Shown piece by piece: positions 38,623-40,459 of a stretch of 40,459 nucleotides of DNA (position 1 is the first letter of the stretch; each line of letters opens with the position of its first letter). This DNA is from CAZCJA01 sp964499015. GTDB taxonomy: Bacteria; Elusimicrobiota; Elusimicrobia; F11. The DNA is taken from the NCBI GenBank assembly GCA_964499015.1, contig CAZCJA010000010.1:1-40459 (forward strand), read 5' to 3'. A program made the position numbers and the translations under genes. Below the pieces are notes generated by a model, which was not told the DNA's origin, ran no database searches, and worked only from the letters and a program-made list of their open reading frames with translations.

Positions 38623-39155
38623 CACGATTCCCATTCTCCCAGCAGCTTCTCGCCGACGATCACATAATCGATCGTGGAAATGGCCGTGATGATGACCACC
38701 GCCCACAGCGAAATGAATTGAGCGTAGGTGTTGGCTTTCACGATGACCAAAAACGCAGCAAGCATCTGCACGCTGGTTGTGAGTTTTCCCAGCGGCCGCG
38801 GCGTGATTTTAAACGAGCGGGTGAGAATGTAAATCACCGACCAGCCAAGCACGATCAACAGGTCGCGCGAAAACACCACCACGAAAATCCAGATCGGCAC
38901 GCCCCGCATAAACGTCAGCGTTAAGAATAAGGAGGACAAGAGAAGCTTGTCGGCCATCGGGTCGAGGAACGCGCCGAGCTTGGTTTGTTCGCCGCGGCGG
39001 CGCGCGATCCAGCCGTCGAGCGCGTCGGTCAGGAACGAAAAGATAAGGAACCCGATCGCCGTGTGGCGATGGTTTGTCAGCAAAAGTACCACGATAATCG
39101 GGATCGAAATGATCCGTAGGACTGTAATCTTATTGGCCAGCGTCATCACGCTCAT
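38622..39155 (-). CDS. pgsA: CDP-alcohol phosphatidyltransferase, PgsA-like
   Basis: 177 residues, about five membrane helices. The CDP-alcohol motif is intact: DALDGWIARRRGEQTKLGAF then LDPMADK (D-G-x2-A-R-x8-G-x3-D-x3-D). It makes phosphatidylglycerol-phosphate from CDP-diacylglycerol and glycerol-3-phosphate. ATG overlaps the hflX stop (ATGA). MTLANK at residue 4 is an alternative start. Confidence 0.9.
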   Translation of the reverse strand: MSVMTLANKITVLRIISIPIIVVLLLTNHRHTAIGFLIFSFLTDALDGWIARRRGEQTKLGAFLDPMADKLLLSSLFLTLTFMRGVPIWIFVVVFSRDLLIVLGWSVIYILTRSFKITPRPLGKLTTSVQMLAAFLVIVKANTYAQFISLWAVVIITAISTIDYVIVGEKLLGEWES

Positions 39156-40393
39156 GAATCCTTTTTTAACAAGTGAGACAGTCGTTTCCAGTTGCCCGGG
39201 TCTATGCGCACGTGCAAGGTGGTGCCTTTGCCGTCGCTTTTTTCCGAAAGCACATGGCCCGTGTTGTAAATAATAGAAAGCAACTGGCGTTGATGATACG
39301 GCAACACGAAAGTCACTTCAACCAAAAGCTCGTCCAATTTTTTTTCGATGGCGGCCAGCATTTCCGGCACGCCCTCCCCCGATTTGCCGGAGATCGCATA
39401 AATTCCATTGCCGGTTTTTGTTTTTACCGGGGCCGCGTCCATTTTGTTGTACACGGTGAACATGGGAATTTTGTCGGCCTTTAATTCTTTGATGGTGTCC
39501 AAAACGGTTTTTTCCTGCTCTTTGCGGTCGGGCGCGGAGGCGTCGACCAAATGGACCAGCAGGGTCGCTTCTTTCGCTTCTTCCAGGGTTGAACGGAACG
39601 CCGCAATTAATGACGTGGGCAATTTCTGAATGAAACCGACGGTGTCGGTGAACAAGACGGTGCGGCCGCTGGGAAGCTTCACGCGGCGTGTGGTCGGGTC
39701 GAGCGTCGCAAAAAGTTTGTCGTCGGCATACACCGCCGTTTCTTCGACGAGGGTATTGAGCAGCGTGGATTTACCCACATTGGTGTAGCCAATCAAGGAA
39801 ATTTGCGGCAGCGGCACATCTTTGCGGCTCTCGCGGCGCTGGTCGCGGTGGTTTTTAAGTTCATCAATCTCGGTTTGCAGGCGTTTGATGCGTTCGCGCG
39901 CGTAGCGGCGCTCCACTTCGATTTTTCGCTCGCCCGGGCCGCGCGTGCCGATTCCGCCGCTCTGCTGGGAATAGCCGCGCCAGGAACCGCTGATGCGCGG
40001 CACCATGTAGTTCATTTGCGCAAGTTCCACTTGCAGCTGGCCTTCGCGGGTGCGGGCGCGTTGGGCGAAGATGTCGAGAATCAGGCGCGTTCGGTCGATG
40101 ACTTTGGCGTTGGTGATTTCTTCAATATTGGTTTGCTGGGCCGGCGAGAGGTTTTCATCAAAAATGACGGTTTTAACGCCCAACGTCTTAATTTCGGCCG
40201 CGATTTCGGCGATTTTGCCCTTTCCAAGGAGCGTAGCCGGATCGTATTTGTCACGGACTTGGCTGAACTCTTTGACGACCTCGCCGCCGGCGGTGTCGAC
40301 GAGGCGGCGCAATTCATCCATGGAAGATGAAAACTGACGGGCGGTGGTGGTTTGAAGTTTGAGGCCAACGGTAACGGTTTGTTCGCGTTTCAT
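39152..40393 (-). CDS. hflX: GTPase HflX
   Basis: 413 residues from ATG 40393; TTG 40411 is the alternative and no strong ribosome site is present. The HflX N-domain (DPATLLGKGKIAEIAAEIKT, IFDENLSPAQQTNIEEITNA KVIDRT) and glycine-rich linker (SGGIGTRGPGERKIEVERR) precede the G domain: GYTNVGKST (G1), TDTVGF (G3), NKMD (G4), AISGKSG (G5). It binds ribosomes and rescues or splits stalled ones. First gene of a tight operon of lipid and nucleoid genes. Preceding bases to 40459 show no gene. Confidence 0.95.
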   Translation of the reverse strand: MKREQTVTVGLKLQTTTARQFSSSMDELRRLVDTAGGEVVKEFSQVRDKYDPATLLGKGKIAEIAAEIKTLGVKTVIFDENLSPAQQTNIEEITNAKVIDRTRLILDIFAQRARTREGQLQVELAQMNYMVPRISGSWRGYSQQSGGIGTRGPGERKIEVERRYARERIKRLQTEIDELKNHRDQRRESRKDVPLPQISLIGYTNVGKSTLLNTLVEETAVYADDKLFATLDPTTRRVKLPSGRTVLFTDTVGFIQKLPTSLIAAFRSTLEEAKEATLLVHLVDASAPDRKEQEKTVLDTIKELKADKIPMFTVYNKMDAAPVKTKTGNGIYAISGKSGEGVPEMLAAIEKKLDELLVEVTFVLPYHQRQLLSIIYNTGHVLSEKSDGKGTTLHVRIDPGNWKRLSHLLKKDS

Positions 40394-40459
40394 TCCTGAG
40401 AAGTGTAGCAAAAAGCCTTCATTTTCAACGCTATTTCCTGGGCGGGCGTGTTTTCAGCC

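Noticed and set aside
1..40459. CRISPR array, rRNA operon or insertion sequence
   Set aside because: No regularly spaced repeats, no rRNA segments and no transposase or integrase gene were seen.

Overview
The window looks like a chromosomal segment of a Gram-negative, probably uncultured and deep-branching bacterium. TolC-type outer-membrane proteins, a PorV-like barrel and several Sec signal peptides point to a diderm envelope. The mix of a PorV-like barrel, FlgD-like Ig repeats and a dense hflX-pgsA-plsY-gpsA-HU-merR operon would suit an Elusimicrobiota-like lineage, but that placement is inference; no rRNA or marker here proves it. Nearly everything is on the minus strand, with many ATGA or TGATG stop-start overlaps.

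Layout, left to right. (1) 1-2991: three secreted or surface genes, the last cut by the window edge. (2) 3084-5951: a replication-relaxation family protein, a VirD4/TraG-like coupling ATPase and a small coiled-coil protein. In front of them lies a 694-base intergenic stretch with nested inverted repeats and repeated half-sites, an oriT/ori-like setting. (3) 6646-14496: a divalent-metal efflux operon made of a small secreted leader protein, a CzcC-type outer-membrane factor, a very short His-rich adaptor, CzcA, a PII-like regulator, a small protein and a P1B ATPase. (4) 14568-24356: a copper/silver operon made of a Cys-rich secreted protein, CusC, CusB, CusA, a metal-binding periplasmic protein, an ECF sigma factor with a Cys-rich tail, and a CopA-type ATPase. 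(5) 24453-26420: an arsenic operon of arsR, an aquaporin-arsenate reductase fusion and a DUF6428 protein, with two ArsR-like operators. (6) 26589-31870: a defence island. A CBASS operon (HNH-SAVED effector, CD-NTase, E2-like protein with a SEC-C zinc knuckle) is divergent from a three-gene operon (sigma-factor-like protein, helical protein, ImmA/IrrE peptidase). The island ends at direct repeats and a tRNA-Pro(GGG) gene cut just after the anticodon loop (32003-32041). (7) 32116-34147: a VIT1-type Fe/Mn transporter and a DASS-type anion transporter, plus strand. (8) 34158-36204: a small protein and three universal stress proteins, preceded by a Crp/Fnr-like dyad. (9) 36329-40393: the conserved housekeeping operon.

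How it works together: regions 3 to 5 give layered resistance to divalent metals, copper/silver and arsenic. Each unit pairs inner-membrane export with trans-envelope export or chemical reduction plus channel efflux, and each has its own candidate sensor (PII-like protein, ECF sigma with Cys tail, ArsR). Region 6 is an anti-phage module with an adjacent candidate control module that I do not recognise as a described arrangement. It is the best candidate here for a new system.
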